Assembly (NCBI RefSeq): GCF_003385185.1
Contig: NZ_PQHZ01000007.1
Span: 62,001 to 126,000 of the forward strand
Source: Amycolatopsis palatopharyngis
Lineage (GTDB): Bacteria > Actinomycetota > Actinomycetes > Mycobacteriales > Pseudonocardiaceae
Length of the DNA: 64,000 bases
Direction: 5' to 3'
A model generated the notes under the pieces. The model saw only the letters and a list, made by a program, of their open reading frames with translations. It had not been told where the DNA came from and searched no databases. Positions 15,860 through 24,143 of this stretch are shown here, one piece after another. The translations under genes were made by a program, and so were the position numbers. Every line of letters starts with the position of its first letter. The stretch's first letter is position 1.

Positions 15860-17196
15860 TCGACAGTCACCTCCGCACCCCGGTAGAGCGGCCCGAGCAG
15901 CAGGCCGGTCCACCCTGGGACCTCCTCAGGTGAAACCCCCGTCTGCCCCGCACGCAGCGCGGCGATCAACCTGTGCTCCTCGGGGGAGTTCGCGATCGAA
16001 GGCACACCCGCCGGCGCTCCCCCGCCCCCGGAACCGGGCAGGGTGCCATCGGGCGAGCTGGGCGGCGGGGGATGGCTGGACCCGTCCTTGATCGGCCCGC
16101 CGGGCGGGTACTGCGGCCAGCGTCCTGGCGCGGGTACCTGGGGATAGCAGCGCGGACCGCGCTTGTCGTCGTACCGGGGTTCGTCGACACCGGGAAGATA
16201 CTTGCCCCTGCTCGCGGTGAAACGGATGTTGACGTGGTTCATCTCGTCGGTGCCTGCCCCGAACGCCTCCTCGGCCGCGGGGATCGAGTCCGCGAGTTGC
16301 TTGAGCAGGCACGGATACTCGGGCGCGTACTTGGCCAGCACGTCGAGCGTCGGCTGGGCCGTCGCGGTGAGGTCGATCAGGTTGTCCTTGTTGACCTCGA
16401 GGAAACTTCGCAGATCGGTCGAGGCCGAGGTGACCGAGGCGAACAGGCCGGCCAGCTGCTCACGCTGTTGCACGAGCGTTCTCGTGGTCGTCGTCAGATC
16501 GGCGAGCGCGGCGAGGAAATCGGGCGCCGCGCGGTCGTAGGTGTCGGCGACGTCGGCCAGCGCACTGATGTCGGCCTTGAGGTCAGGCAGCGACGGTGTC
16601 AGTTCGCCGAGATAACCGGAGAGCTGGGTCAGGGTGGTGCCGAGTTGCTCGCCGCGGCCCTCCAGCGCGGTCGATACGGCACCGAGGGTGCTGGACAGTT
16701 TCTGCGGCTGCACGGACCGCAGCAGCGGCAGCACGTTACCGAGCACCTCCTCGAGTTCGATCGCGGTGCTGCTGCGATCCTGCCCGATCACGTCGCCGTC
16801 GGAGATGCGCCTGCCCGTGCCGTCCTCCGGGAGCTGGAGTGCGACGTAGCGCTCACCGAACAACGTCTTGGGCAGCAGCCTCGCCGACACGTCGGCCGGT
16901 ATCACGTCGGTCTTTTCCGGCTGGATCGCGAGGTGTAGCACGGCGTGCTCACCGGTGGTCTCGATCCCGCGCACCTCACCGACCAGCATGCCCCGCACCT
17001 TCACGTCGGCGCCCGCCCGCATCTGGTTGCCGACGTGGTCGGTCTCCAGCCGGACGCCGACGTACTCGGTGAAGGCCTTGTTGTAGATCGCGACGGTGGT
17101 GGTGAAGAACAGGGCGACCACGACCAGGAAGACCAGGCCGAGCACCTGATGGCGCAGGCGTCGCAGCAGGGTGCGCCGTGCCGGTGTCATGCCCAT
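15856..17196 (-). CDS. mce4A: MCE-family protein Mce4A
   Basis: 446 residues: anchor helix (VLGLVFLVVVALFFTTTVAIYN, about 18-39), MCE domain (VRLETDHVGNQMRAGADVKVRGMLVGEVRGI, about 48-125), helical region (about 140-310) and a long Pro/Gly-rich C-terminal tail. The A subunit contains the CLLKQLADSIP element common in Mce A proteins near the end of the helical part. It is the first mce gene after the two YrbE permeases, with a 19-base gap to yrbE4B. An ATG two codons further in is an alternative start. Confidence 0.9.
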   Translation of the reverse strand: MGMTPARRTLLRRLRHQVLGLVFLVVVALFFTTTVAIYNKAFTEYVGVRLETDHVGNQMRAGADVKVRGMLVGEVRGIETTGEHAVLHLAIQPEKTDVIPADVSARLLPKTLFGERYVALQLPEDGTGRRISDGDVIGQDRSSTAIELEEVLGNVLPLLRSVQPQKLSSTLGAVSTALEGRGEQLGTTLTQLSGYLGELTPSLPDLKADISALADVADTYDRAAPDFLAALADLTTTTRTLVQQREQLAGLFASVTSASTDLRSFLEVNKDNLIDLTATAQPTLDVLAKYAPEYPCLLKQLADSIPAAEEAFGAGTDEMNHVNIRFTASRGKYLPGVDEPRYDDKRGPRCYPQVPAPGRWPQYPPGGPIKDGSSHPPPPSSPDGTLPGSGGGGAPAGVPSIANSPEEHRLIAALRAGQTGVSPEEVPGWTGLLLGPLYRGAEVTVE

Positions 17197-17215
17197 GGCC
17201 GTCCCGCCTTCCCTG

Positions 17216-18073
17216 TCATCCCGAAATCCGCACGGTGGTGCTGGAGCCCCAGATCGCCAGGCTGAGGAAGAAGTCGAGCACGGCGATCAGCACGATCGCC
17301 GTGCGCACGGCCCTGCCCACGGCGATACCCACCCCGGCCGGACCCCCGCGCGCGGTGTAGCCGTAGTAGCAGTGCGAAAGGATCACCAGCGCGCTGAAGA
17401 TGATCACCTTGCCGAAGGACCAGAGCACGTCCTCCGGTGGCAGGAACAGGTTGAAGTAGTGGTCGTAGGTTCCCGCCGATTGCCCGTAGAACCAGATGGT
17501 GATCTGCCGGGAGGCGAGGTACGACGACAGCAGACCGACGGCGTAGAGCGGGATGACCGCGGTGACACCGGCGAGGACCCGGGTCGTGACCAGGTAGGGC
17601 ATGCTGGGCACGCCCATCACCTCGAGGGCGTCGATCTCCTCGGAGATCCGCATCGCGCCGAGCTGGGCGGTGAAGCCACAGCCGACCGTCGCCGACAACG
17701 CCAGTCCCGCCGAAAGCGGTGCGACCTCGCGGGTGTTGAAGTACGCGGAGATGAAGCCGGTGAGTGCCGCTGTCCCGAGCTGGTTCAGCGCCGAGTATCC
17801 CTGCAGGCCGACGATCAGCCCGGTGAACAGCGTCATGCCGATCATCACGCCGAGCGTGCCGCCGATCACCGCCAGCGCCCCGGTGCCGAACGACACCTCG
17901 GTGAGCAGCCGCAGATACTCCCTGCCGTAGCGGCGCAGTGTCCGGGGCGTCCAGGCCAGCGCGCGGACATAGAAGGACAGCTGTGCGCCGAACCCCTCGA
18001 GTCCGGCACCGGGACGCGCGATGATCTCCAGTGTCCGGTCGGACACGCGCTGCTCACTCACCGGAGTGCCCAT
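17216..18073 (-). CDS. yrbE4B: YrbE4B, MlaE-type permease of the Mce4 importer
   Basis: 285-residue integral membrane protein with five or six helices and the MlaE/YrbE signature (GYSALNQLGTAALTGFISAY, then GCGFTAQLGAMRISEEIDALEVMGV). YrbE4A and YrbE4B form the inner-membrane permease driven by the shared ATPase MceG (Mkl), which is not in this window. The central EEIDAL loop is the coupling helix for that ATPase. The start ATG lies in one copy of a 12-bp direct repeat whose other copy covers the yrbE4A stop; the 173-bp offset between the two genes is unusual, as they normally touch. Confidence 0.93.
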   Translation of the reverse strand: MGTPVSEQRVSDRTLEIIARPGAGLEGFGAQLSFYVRALAWTPRTLRRYGREYLRLLTEVSFGTGALAVIGGTLGVMIGMTLFTGLIVGLQGYSALNQLGTAALTGFISAYFNTREVAPLSAGLALSATVGCGFTAQLGAMRISEEIDALEVMGVPSMPYLVTTRVLAGVTAVIPLYAVGLLSSYLASRQITIWFYGQSAGTYDHYFNLFLPPEDVLWSFGKVIIFSALVILSHCYYGYTARGGPAGVGIAVGRAVRTAIVLIAVLDFFLSLAIWGSSTTVRISG

Positions 18074-18254
18074 GTCACAACACCCCGCACCAGACCCCGC
18101 GCGACCGCGATCGTTTCGACAGGGCGCAACACCCAGCGTCCCGCACGTCGCGCGCGAAGGCGCCCCGCCGCCCCCGCTAGCGGGCCCTCCGGGCCAGTGC
18201 GCGCATCGTTGTCGGCCTGACGGCCGCGCCTCACGGAAGCATCCATGTCACAAC
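18070..18254. repeat. 12-bp direct repeats flanking an inserted spacer between yrbE4A and yrbE4B
   Basis: CCATGTCACAAC occurs at 18070-18081, where it includes the yrbE4B start codon, and at 18243-18254, where it includes the yrbE4A stop. On the coding strand each copy reads GTTGTGACATGG, i.e. stop and start one base apart. The 161 bases between the copies are GC-rich, show no repeat of neighbouring sequence and hold no recognisable gene. This looks like an insertion with a duplicated junction. Confidence 0.6.
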
Positions 18255-19042
18255 GCCTTCGGGGGGACGATCTGGAGGTAGATCGCGGTCAGCACGACGT
18301 TGATCAGGAACAGCAGCAGGAAGGTGATCACGACGGCCTGGTTCACGGCGTCCCCGACACCTTTGGGGCCACCGGACGGGTTCAGGCCACGGAAGGCGGC
18401 CACCACCCCGGCGACGAATCCGTACAGCAGCGCCTTGATCTCGCTGACCCAGAGGTCGGGCAGCTGGGCGAGCGCGTTGAAGCTGGCCAGGTAGGCGCCG
18501 GGCGTACCGCCCTGCATGACGACGTTGAAGAAGTAGCCGCCCAGCACCCCTACGACGCTCACCAAACCGTTGAGCAGCACCGAAACCACCATCGCGGCCA
18601 GCACACGCGGCACGATCAGGCGCTGGATGGGATTGACCCCCAGCACCTCCATCGCGTCGATCTCCTCGCGGATCTTGCGGGCCCCGATGTCGGCGCAGAC
18701 GGCGCTGCCGCCCGCACCCGCGACCAGCAGCGCGGTGATCAGCGGACTCGCCTGCTGCACGATCGCGAGCGCGCTGGCGGCCCCGGTGAACGACTGTGCG
18801 CCGATCTGCTGAGTCAGCGAACCCAGTTGGAGGGCGATCACCGCGCCGAAGGGAATCGCGACCAATGCGGTCGGCAGGATGGTGACACTGGCGAAGAACC
18901 AGCACTGCTGGATCCACTCGCGGAACTGGAACGGCCTGCGCGGAATCGCGCGCAGTACCTCCCAGGAAAGGGTAGAGAGCCGGCCGACCTGGATCAGCGC
19001 GCCGGCGCCGGGAAAGGTGATGCTCGTGCTACCGCTGCCCAT
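18248..19042 (-). CDS. yrbE4A: YrbE4A, MlaE-type permease of the Mce4 importer
   Basis: 264-residue membrane protein, first gene of the mce4 operon. It shows the MlaE pattern: REWIQQCWFFASVTILPTAL, GSLTQQIGAQSFTGAAS, then ADIGARKIREEIDAMEVLGV and a C-terminal GPKGVGDAVNQAVV. It pairs with YrbE4B as the transmembrane core of the importer. The ATG at 19042 has GGAGG five bases upstream; a GTG one codon earlier would be too close to that site. Upstream are 219 bases without a gene, probably the operon promoter, with a run of six hexamers at 19064-19099. Confidence 0.93.
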   Translation of the reverse strand: MGSGSTSITFPGAGALIQVGRLSTLSWEVLRAIPRRPFQFREWIQQCWFFASVTILPTALVAIPFGAVIALQLGSLTQQIGAQSFTGAASALAIVQQASPLITALLVAGAGGSAVCADIGARKIREEIDAMEVLGVNPIQRLIVPRVLAAMVVSVLLNGLVSVVGVLGGYFFNVVMQGGTPGAYLASFNALAQLPDLWVSEIKALLYGFVAGVVAAFRGLNPSGGPKGVGDAVNQAVVITFLLLFLINVVLTAIYLQIVPPKAL

Positions 19043-19063
19043 CACTCCTCCGCCACCGGTTCC

Positions 19064-19099
19064 GACTCTGGCTCTGCCTCTGGCTCTGGCTCTGTATCT
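19064..19099. repeat. Six degenerate 6-bp tandem repeats upstream of yrbE4A
   Basis: GACTCT, GGCTCT, GCCTCT, GGCTCT, GGCTCT, GTATCT in a row. They end 22 bases before the yrbE4A start codon, in its leader. On the minus strand one frame reads Glu-Pro/Glu-Ala repeats up to a stop that overlaps the yrbE4A start, but that frame has no start codon. The remaining gap (19100-19261) shows nothing I can name. Confidence 0.6.
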
Positions 19100-19261
19100 C
19101 TCTGCTAACTCGGGTCCGCGATCGAGTCCCCAGGGCTACGATTCGCAGGGACAGTCCAGTTCTGCTGCGTGACGCCCTGCCGCCTCGATAGCGGGACTAC
19201 GTCGGCCGAGTTCCACGAATCACCATGATCTCGCAATCCGCAGTTCACAGCCGCCGCCCTC

Positions 19262-20023
19262 TCACACCTTCAATGCATGGGTGGCCGTCGCTCCCCCGTC
19301 AGCGACGAACTCGGAGCCCGTGCAGTAGGAGCTGTCGTCGCAGGCCAGGAACAATGCCAGACCGGCGATCTCCTCCGGCTGACCGACCCTGCCGAGGGCG
19401 ACCTTGCGGCCGACGCGGGACAGATCCACCTCGGCTCCGCCCGCAGCGTCCTGCACCATCTTGGTGTCGATCATGCCGGGATGCAGGGAATTCACCCGAA
19501 TGCCCCGGTCGCCGAGTTCGAGCGCGGCGACCTTCGTCATTCCGCGAATCGCGAACTTGCTCGCCGTGTACGCGACGAGGAACGGCATTCCGGCCAACCC
19601 CTCCACAGAGGACACGTTGACGATCGAACCGCCACCGGCGGCCGTCATAGGCTCAACGACCGAGCGCATGCCGAGAAACGCGCCAATCTGGTTGACCCGG
19701 ATGACCCGCTCGTAGTCGGCGAGCCGCGTGTCACCCAGTTGCGAGAAGTGCAGTATGCCCGCGTTGTTGACCAGCACGTCGATCGAGCCGAACTCATCGA
19801 GGGCCCGCTCGATCGCGACGGCCCAGTCCTCCTCCGACCCGACGTCGAGGTGCTGGTAGACGGCCGCATCGCCCAGTTCGTCCGCGAGGCACTTACCGGC
19901 CTCGTCGGCGATGTCAGCGATCAGCACGCGCGCGCCCTCGGCGACAAAGCGGCGAACGGTGGCCGCTCCCTGCCCCCGCGCCGCACCCGTGACCAGTGCG
20001 ACCTTGCCATCGAGCCTGCCCAT
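19262..20023 (-). CDS. SDR-family hydroxysteroid dehydrogenase (FabG3-like)
   Basis: 253-residue short-chain dehydrogenase. TGAARGQG (12-19) binds NAD(P), NNAG is at 86-89, and the catalytic tetrad is Asn111, Ser139, Tyr152 and Lys156 (SSVEGLAG, YTASK). It closely resembles actinobacterial 3-alpha(20-beta)-hydroxysteroid dehydrogenases such as M. tuberculosis Rv2002/FabG3, including NPG-type HPGMIDTKM and a C-terminal SSYCTGSEFVADGG. Its place between the steroid importer and the side-chain genes supports a steroid alcohol or ketone as substrate, though the position oxidised cannot be told. It is read toward the mce4 operon and may be the promoter-proximal end of a longer message. Confidence 0.85.
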   Translation of the reverse strand: MGRLDGKVALVTGAARGQGAATVRRFVAEGARVLIADIADEAGKCLADELGDAAVYQHLDVGSEEDWAVAIERALDEFGSIDVLVNNAGILHFSQLGDTRLADYERVIRVNQIGAFLGMRSVVEPMTAAGGGSIVNVSSVEGLAGMPFLVAYTASKFAIRGMTKVAALELGDRGIRVNSLHPGMIDTKMVQDAAGGAEVDLSRVGRKVALGRVGQPEEIAGLALFLACDDSSYCTGSEFVADGGATATHALKV

Positions 20024-20080
20024 ACCCGTGTCCTTCCAGGAATTCCGCTACCGCCGCGAGTGCTCCGCTCCTGCCGGCTC

Positions 20081-21592
20081 CTACATCATTTCGTCGGTCA
20101 GTGGCAGCATCACCGTCTTCAGTTCCGTGTACGCCTCGAAGGCGGACTGGCCGCCTTCCCTGCCGAGACCGGACTGCTTGAAGCCGCCGAAGGGCAGGTG
20201 CGGCTCGATCTGGAATCCGTTGATACCTATCGTGCCCACCCGAAGTCGCCGTGCCACGCGGAACGTGCGCTGGACGTCCGAGGAGAACAACCCGGCTCCG
20301 AGGCCGTACTCGGTGTCGTTGGCCAGCCGGACGGCCTCGTCCTCGTCGCTGAACGGGACGACTGCCAGCACCGGGCCGAAGATCTCCTCCTGCGCGATGG
20401 TCGACGAGTTCTCCACATCGGCGAAGATCGTGGGACCGACGAAGTTGCCCGAGGCCAGATCTCCGCCGAGTCGCTCGCCGCCGGTCACCAACCGGGCGCC
20501 CTCGGCCTTGCCGCGTTCGATGTAGCCGAGAACGCGTTCCAGCTGCCGCTCGTTGATCAACGGGCTGGAGATCACTCCTGGGTCGAACGGGTCGCCGTAG
20601 GTGACACCTGCCGCCATTCCCTGTGCGGCAGCGAGGAACTCGTCGTAGACGTCGCGATGCACGAGTGCCCTGGTGTTGGCGACGCAGGCCTGTCCGGACA
20701 GACCCATCGTCACCGCGCCGACCACGGTGGCGGCGGCGAGACCGATGTTGGGTGCGTCGGCGAAGACGATCGCCGGGCTCTTGCCACCGAGTTCCAGTGA
20801 CACCCGCTTGAGTGTCCCCGCTGACGCTTCCACGATCCGTTTACCGATCGCCCTGCTGCCGGTGAAACTCACCTTGTCGACATCCCGGTGCGTGATCAGG
20901 GCCTCGCCAACGGGATCGCCCGGCCCGGTGACGACGTTGAGTACCCCGTCCGGCAGGCCCGCCTCGACCAGCAGCTCCACCATGCGCAACACCGAGAACG
21001 TCGCGTACTCCGAAGGCTTCAGCACGACCGTGCACCCGGCGGCGAGCGCGGGCGCGACCTTCTGTGCGAACAGCAGGAACGGCGCGTTCCACGGCAGGAC
21101 CGCGGCCACCACGCCGATTGGTTCACGGAAGGTCATGGCGAGGTGGTCCCCACCCTGGTACGGCGGCAGCGTCTGCCCGCCGACCTTGTCCACCCATCCG
21201 GCGTGATGATCGAAGACGTCGGCGGCTGCCCCGACCGAGGTCGCATAGATACCGCCGAAGGACAGCGGGACGGAGTTGTCCAGCGCCTGCAGCCCACGCA
21301 GCTCCTCGGCGTGCTCACGCAACAGGTCCGCGTACCGGTGCAACAGTCCTATCCGGACGTTCGCACGGGAGTTCGACCAGATTCCCGAATCGAAGGCGCG
21401 GCGGGCGGCGGCGACCGCTTCGTTCACGTCGGCCACACCGGCCACCGCGAAATCACCGACCTCCTCGCCCGTGGCCGGATGCTGATGGGTCCATGTCGCC
21501 GCGTCCTTCGCGGGACCCCACTGGCCGTCGATGTAGAGCTGGCCGGTCTTCAGGCCGAGCGACTCGCGGTGCGGCTGCACGGTAAGCGTCAT
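20081..21592 (-). CDS. NAD(P)-dependent aldehyde dehydrogenase
   Basis: 503 residues, the normal length of a class I-like aldehyde dehydrogenase that oxidises an aldehyde to an acid. PWNAPF (Asn169), LKPSE (Lys192), LELGGKSP (general base Glu267) and GQACVANTR (nucleophile Cys303) are all present, as is EEIFGPVL. It lies between two SDR genes with a 57-base gap below and 16 bases above, in the same direction as the zinc alcohol dehydrogenase further upstream. Together the alcohol and aldehyde dehydrogenases could take a side-chain alcohol to the acid that a CoA ligase then activates; the substrate is inferred from context only. Confidence 0.88.
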   Translation of the reverse strand: MTLTVQPHRESLGLKTGQLYIDGQWGPAKDAATWTHQHPATGEEVGDFAVAGVADVNEAVAAARRAFDSGIWSNSRANVRIGLLHRYADLLREHAEELRGLQALDNSVPLSFGGIYATSVGAAADVFDHHAGWVDKVGGQTLPPYQGGDHLAMTFREPIGVVAAVLPWNAPFLLFAQKVAPALAAGCTVVLKPSEYATFSVLRMVELLVEAGLPDGVLNVVTGPGDPVGEALITHRDVDKVSFTGSRAIGKRIVEASAGTLKRVSLELGGKSPAIVFADAPNIGLAAATVVGAVTMGLSGQACVANTRALVHRDVYDEFLAAAQGMAAGVTYGDPFDPGVISSPLINERQLERVLGYIERGKAEGARLVTGGERLGGDLASGNFVGPTIFADVENSSTIAQEEIFGPVLAVVPFSDEDEAVRLANDTEYGLGAGLFSSDVQRTFRVARRLRVGTIGINGFQIEPHLPFGGFKQSGLGREGGQSAFEAYTELKTVMLPLTDEMM

Positions 21593-21608
21593 GAGCTGGC
21601 TCCTCGGA

Positions 21609-22508
21609 TCAGCGGAGGTTCAGGATTTCGGGTGCGGAGAACATCTGGTTCGGATCTTGATCGTCGAAGTAGCCGCCGACCCGATCGGCGAGTTCAGCCG
21701 GCGTCCAAAACGGACCTTCGGTGTCGAAACGTTGCCGCACGGTGGGCGGGTTCAACAGGGCGACCATGCCTCCGTGTACGACGAAGACCTGCCCGGTGAT
21801 CCGCTCGGCGGCCGGAGAGGCCAGGAACGTGACCAACGGCGCCACATGGTCGGGCGAAAGCGGGTCAGCCTCGCCCTCGGGCACGTCACCGAAAGTCCTC
21901 GCGGTCATCGCCGTGCGCGCCCTAGGGCAGATCGCGTTCGCCCGCACGCCGTACCGGCCGCAGGAACGGGCGGTGGCCACCGTGAGCGCGGCGATTCCCG
22001 CTTTCGCCGACGCGTAGTTCGGCTGTCCCTCCGAACCGACGAGAAACGCCTCGGATGCGGTGTTGACCACGCGGGCGAAGACCGGTGCGCCCTCTGCTTT
22101 GGACTGTTGACGCCAATGTGCCGTCGCGTTGCGGGACAACAGGAAATGCCCGCGTAAGTGCACTCGGACGACCGTGTCCCAGTCCTCATCGTTCATGTTG
22201 AACAACATTCGATCCCGGACGATGCCCGCGTTGTTCACCAGCACGTGCAGACCGCCGAAGTGTTCGGTGGCGGCGCGGACCAGAGCCTCGGCACAGGCGG
22301 AGTCGGACACGTCACCGGACACCGGCAGGGCCTTACCGCCCAGCGCTTCGATTTCCCCGGCTACGGTCGTGGCCGTGTCCCCGAGGTCGTTGACGATCAC
22401 CGAGGCCCCCGCACCGGCCAGCGCCAGCGCCTCGGCCCTGCCGAGGCCCGCGCCGGCGCCGGTGACGATCGCGACCTTGCCGTCGAGCCCGGTGTCCTCC
22501 GCGCTCAC
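21609..22508 (-). CDS. hsd4A: SDR-type (3R/17-beta) hydroxyacyl/hydroxysteroid dehydrogenase, Hsd4A-like
   Basis: 299 residues. TGAGAGLG (16-23) binds the cofactor, NNAG follows at 92-95, and Ser152, Tyr165 and Lys169 form the active site. The phrases RDRMLFNMNDEDWD and VHLRGHFLLSRNA and the C-terminal extension past the SDR core match Rv3502c of M. tuberculosis, the mce4-linked enzyme also called Hsd4A that acts in cholesterol side-chain beta-oxidation. The frame is open well upstream, but the GTG at 22508 overlaps the stop of the alcohol dehydrogenase (GTGA) and gives the family length. It is the direct positional equivalent of Rv3502c. Confidence 0.88.
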   Translation of the reverse strand: MSAEDTGLDGKVAIVTGAGAGLGRAEALALAGAGASVIVNDLGDTATTVAGEIEALGGKALPVSGDVSDSACAEALVRAATEHFGGLHVLVNNAGIVRDRMLFNMNDEDWDTVVRVHLRGHFLLSRNATAHWRQQSKAEGAPVFARVVNTASEAFLVGSEGQPNYASAKAGIAALTVATARSCGRYGVRANAICPRARTAMTARTFGDVPEGEADPLSPDHVAPLVTFLASPAAERITGQVFVVHGGMVALLNPPTVRQRFDTEGPFWTPAELADRVGGYFDDQDPNQMFSAPEILNLR

Positions 22509-23590
22509 GCGATCGTCACCACCTGGCGGATGACGTCGGTGCTGCCCTCGCGTAGCAACGCGAGACCGTCGTTGATGTCGTCGAACTCCAGCTTGCGCGA
22601 GATCATGCCGTCGAGGTCGAGCAGTCCGGCACGCCAGAAGGCCAGCATTCGCGCCGTGTCCCGGTGTACGTGTGAGGAACCATAGAACGAGCCGAGGATC
22701 TTCTTGTCGTGCAGGAACAACTCCTGCGCGCTGAACTGGACCATCGCGTCGCCCTTGCCCGCACCGACGACAACCACCGATCCGCCACGGCGCGCGTTGT
22801 CCCATGCGGACCGGATCGTGGCCGGGAGACCGACCACGTCGAAGGCGTAGTCGAACCCCTCCGCCGCCACCGACTGCTTGAGTTCCTCGAGCCCGTCAGG
22901 GGTGGTGGCGTGCGTGGCGCCGAACCGTTTCGCGATGTCGTGCTTGCCCGCGACGGGATCCACGGCGACGATCGTGGTCGCACCCGCAAGTCGCGCACCC
23001 TGGATCACCGAGATCCCGACCCCGCCACAGCCGATGATCACCACCGTCGAGCCAGGGGCGACCCGCGCCGTATTGAGTACGGCGCCGACTCCGGTCAGCA
23101 CACCGCACGCGATCAGCGCCGCGGTTTCGAAGGGCACATCGGGATCCACCTTGATGGCTCCCGCCGCGGGAACAACCACCTCCTCGGCGAATGTCCCCAG
23201 TCCCGCGTAGCCGAACAGCGGCGTATCGCCGATCCGGAAGCGAGGGGAGGTGAACGCGGCGATCGCGTGCACCGCGCACAGGTTGGGCTCGCCGCGCAGA
23301 CAACTCGAGCAGTTGCCGCACGGTGGCACGAAGGACACCGTCACGTGGTCACCGGGAACGAGGTGTTCGACGGCGGACCCGACCTGGAGGATCTCGCCCG
23401 CGCCCTCATGTCCGACGACGCCCGGAGCCAGCGCGGGCAGCGTGCCGTCCATCGCCGATAGATCGCTGTGACAGACGCCCGAAGCCCGGACTCCGATCCG
23501 AACCTCGTGCGGCCCCGGATCGACCGTCGTGACGTCGTCACGCATCTCGAGCCTGTCGTCGCCGATCGCGTTCAGCACCGCCGCTTTCAC
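22505..23590 (-). CDS. Zinc-dependent alcohol dehydrogenase (MDR family)
   Basis: 361 residues. Catalytic zinc ligands are Cys40 and His61-Glu62 (GVCHSDLS, GHEGAG); four Cys at 91, 94, 97 and 105 (CGNCSSCLRGEPNLC) bind the structural zinc. The cofactor loop reads GCGGVGISV. It belongs to the liver-type/class III-like dehydrogenases that include mycobacterial Adh enzymes oxidising alcohols to aldehydes with NAD. It is first in a run of four dehydrogenase genes (down to 19262) and overlaps the next by four bases. A degenerate KstR-like palindrome lies 62 bases upstream. In the M. tuberculosis mce4 region this gene is absent. Confidence 0.9.
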   Translation of the reverse strand: MKAAVLNAIGDDRLEMRDDVTTVDPGPHEVRIGVRASGVCHSDLSAMDGTLPALAPGVVGHEGAGEILQVGSAVEHLVPGDHVTVSFVPPCGNCSSCLRGEPNLCAVHAIAAFTSPRFRIGDTPLFGYAGLGTFAEEVVVPAAGAIKVDPDVPFETAALIACGVLTGVGAVLNTARVAPGSTVVIIGCGGVGISVIQGARLAGATTIVAVDPVAGKHDIAKRFGATHATTPDGLEELKQSVAAEGFDYAFDVVGLPATIRSAWDNARRGGSVVVVGAGKGDAMVQFSAQELFLHDKKILGSFYGSSHVHRDTARMLAFWRAGLLDLDGMISRKLEFDDINDGLALLREGSTDVIRQVVTIA

Positions 23591-23651
23591 CGCACTGCCT
23601 CCCTCGGGAAGTCCCGCGAACCGCCGTTGGTTCGCGTCTCACGGCACAGAC

Positions 23652-23665
23652 TAGAATCTGTTCTC
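23652..23665. promoter_or_regulatory. Degenerate KstR-like palindrome upstream of the alcohol dehydrogenase
   Basis: TAGAATCTGTTCTC keeps one half-site (GTTCT) of the KstR pattern TNNAACNNGTTNNA but differs at two key positions. It lies in the 103-base gap between the alcohol dehydrogenase and ferredoxin genes, 62 bases before the former's start. Confidence 0.4.
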
Positions 23666-23693
23666 GCAAACAGCAAGGGGCAAAATCGGCGGG

Positions 23694-23885
23694 CTATTCC
23701 CGCATGAGCAGGGCATTCTTTGGACAAGAAGCAACCGCCTGAGAAACACGTTCTACTTCAGTTGCGGGTGGCGCGGGGTCGATGATGCGCAGCTCGTCGT
23801 CGTCATCGATCTCGAAGACCCGGGGCGCGATGGCGACGCATACCTCGTTCGCCTCACAGAGCGTGCGATCGACGCTCACCTTCAT
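23694..23885 (-). CDS. Small ferredoxin (3Fe-4S type), FdxD-like
   Basis: 63-residue electron carrier starting at ATG 23885, which has GGAGGAA just upstream; the frame is open 17 codons further but without support. Cys10, Cys16 and Cys54 (CEANEVC ... SCPKNAL) fit the C-x5-C-xn-C-P pattern of actinobacterial 3Fe-4S ferredoxins that feed cytochrome P450s; position 13 is Asn, so a fourth ligand is lacking. M. tuberculosis has fdxD (Rv3503c) at exactly this place, divergent from fadE26. No P450 gene is in the window, so its redox partner lies elsewhere, or it serves an acyl-CoA dehydrogenase. Confidence 0.88.
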   Translation of the reverse strand: MKVSVDRTLCEANEVCVAIAPRVFEIDDDDELRIIDPAPPATEVERVSQAVASCPKNALLMRE

Positions 23886-24075
23886 GACTTCCTCCCGTCC
23901 GGTTTTCGGTGTCTTATTCAAAGTCGGGTTTTTCACTGACGACGTGCGGTCATGCCGCGCCTCACCTGCAGTCGACAGCCACGACCACCCCTACTGCGAC
24001 ACAAAAGCCCGCCACAGCGGGACCTCTCCGGGGCGGCCCTGTCTACCGACTTGCGAACAACCCTCCCGGTAGAAC

Positions 24076-24089
24076 TAGAACTTGTTCTA
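24076..24089. promoter_or_regulatory. KstR operator (perfect palindrome)
   Basis: TAGAACTTGTTCTA matches the KstR consensus TNNAACNNGTTNNA at every fixed position and is a perfect palindrome. A second half-site GTAGAAC abuts it on the left (24069-24075). It lies between the divergent ferredoxin and fadE26 genes, 55 bases before the fadE26 start. KstR is the TetR-family repressor of cholesterol catabolism, relieved by steroid CoA thioesters. Confidence 0.85.
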
Positions 24090-24143
24090 CACTAACCCTC
24101 CAGTGGCGACCAATACCAGGACAACGGGTGAGGCGAGGTTCGG

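Noticed and set aside
18058..18246. 62-aa frame spanning the yrbE4A-yrbE4B spacer
   Set aside because: It starts one base after the yrbE4A stop but is low-complexity Arg/Gly/Ala without a ribosome site, and it overlaps the yrbE4B start out of frame. Treated as part of the inserted spacer.
19040..19110. Glu-Pro repeat peptide encoded by the hexamers upstream of yrbE4A
   Set aside because: The frame is closed by a stop directly upstream and has no start codon.
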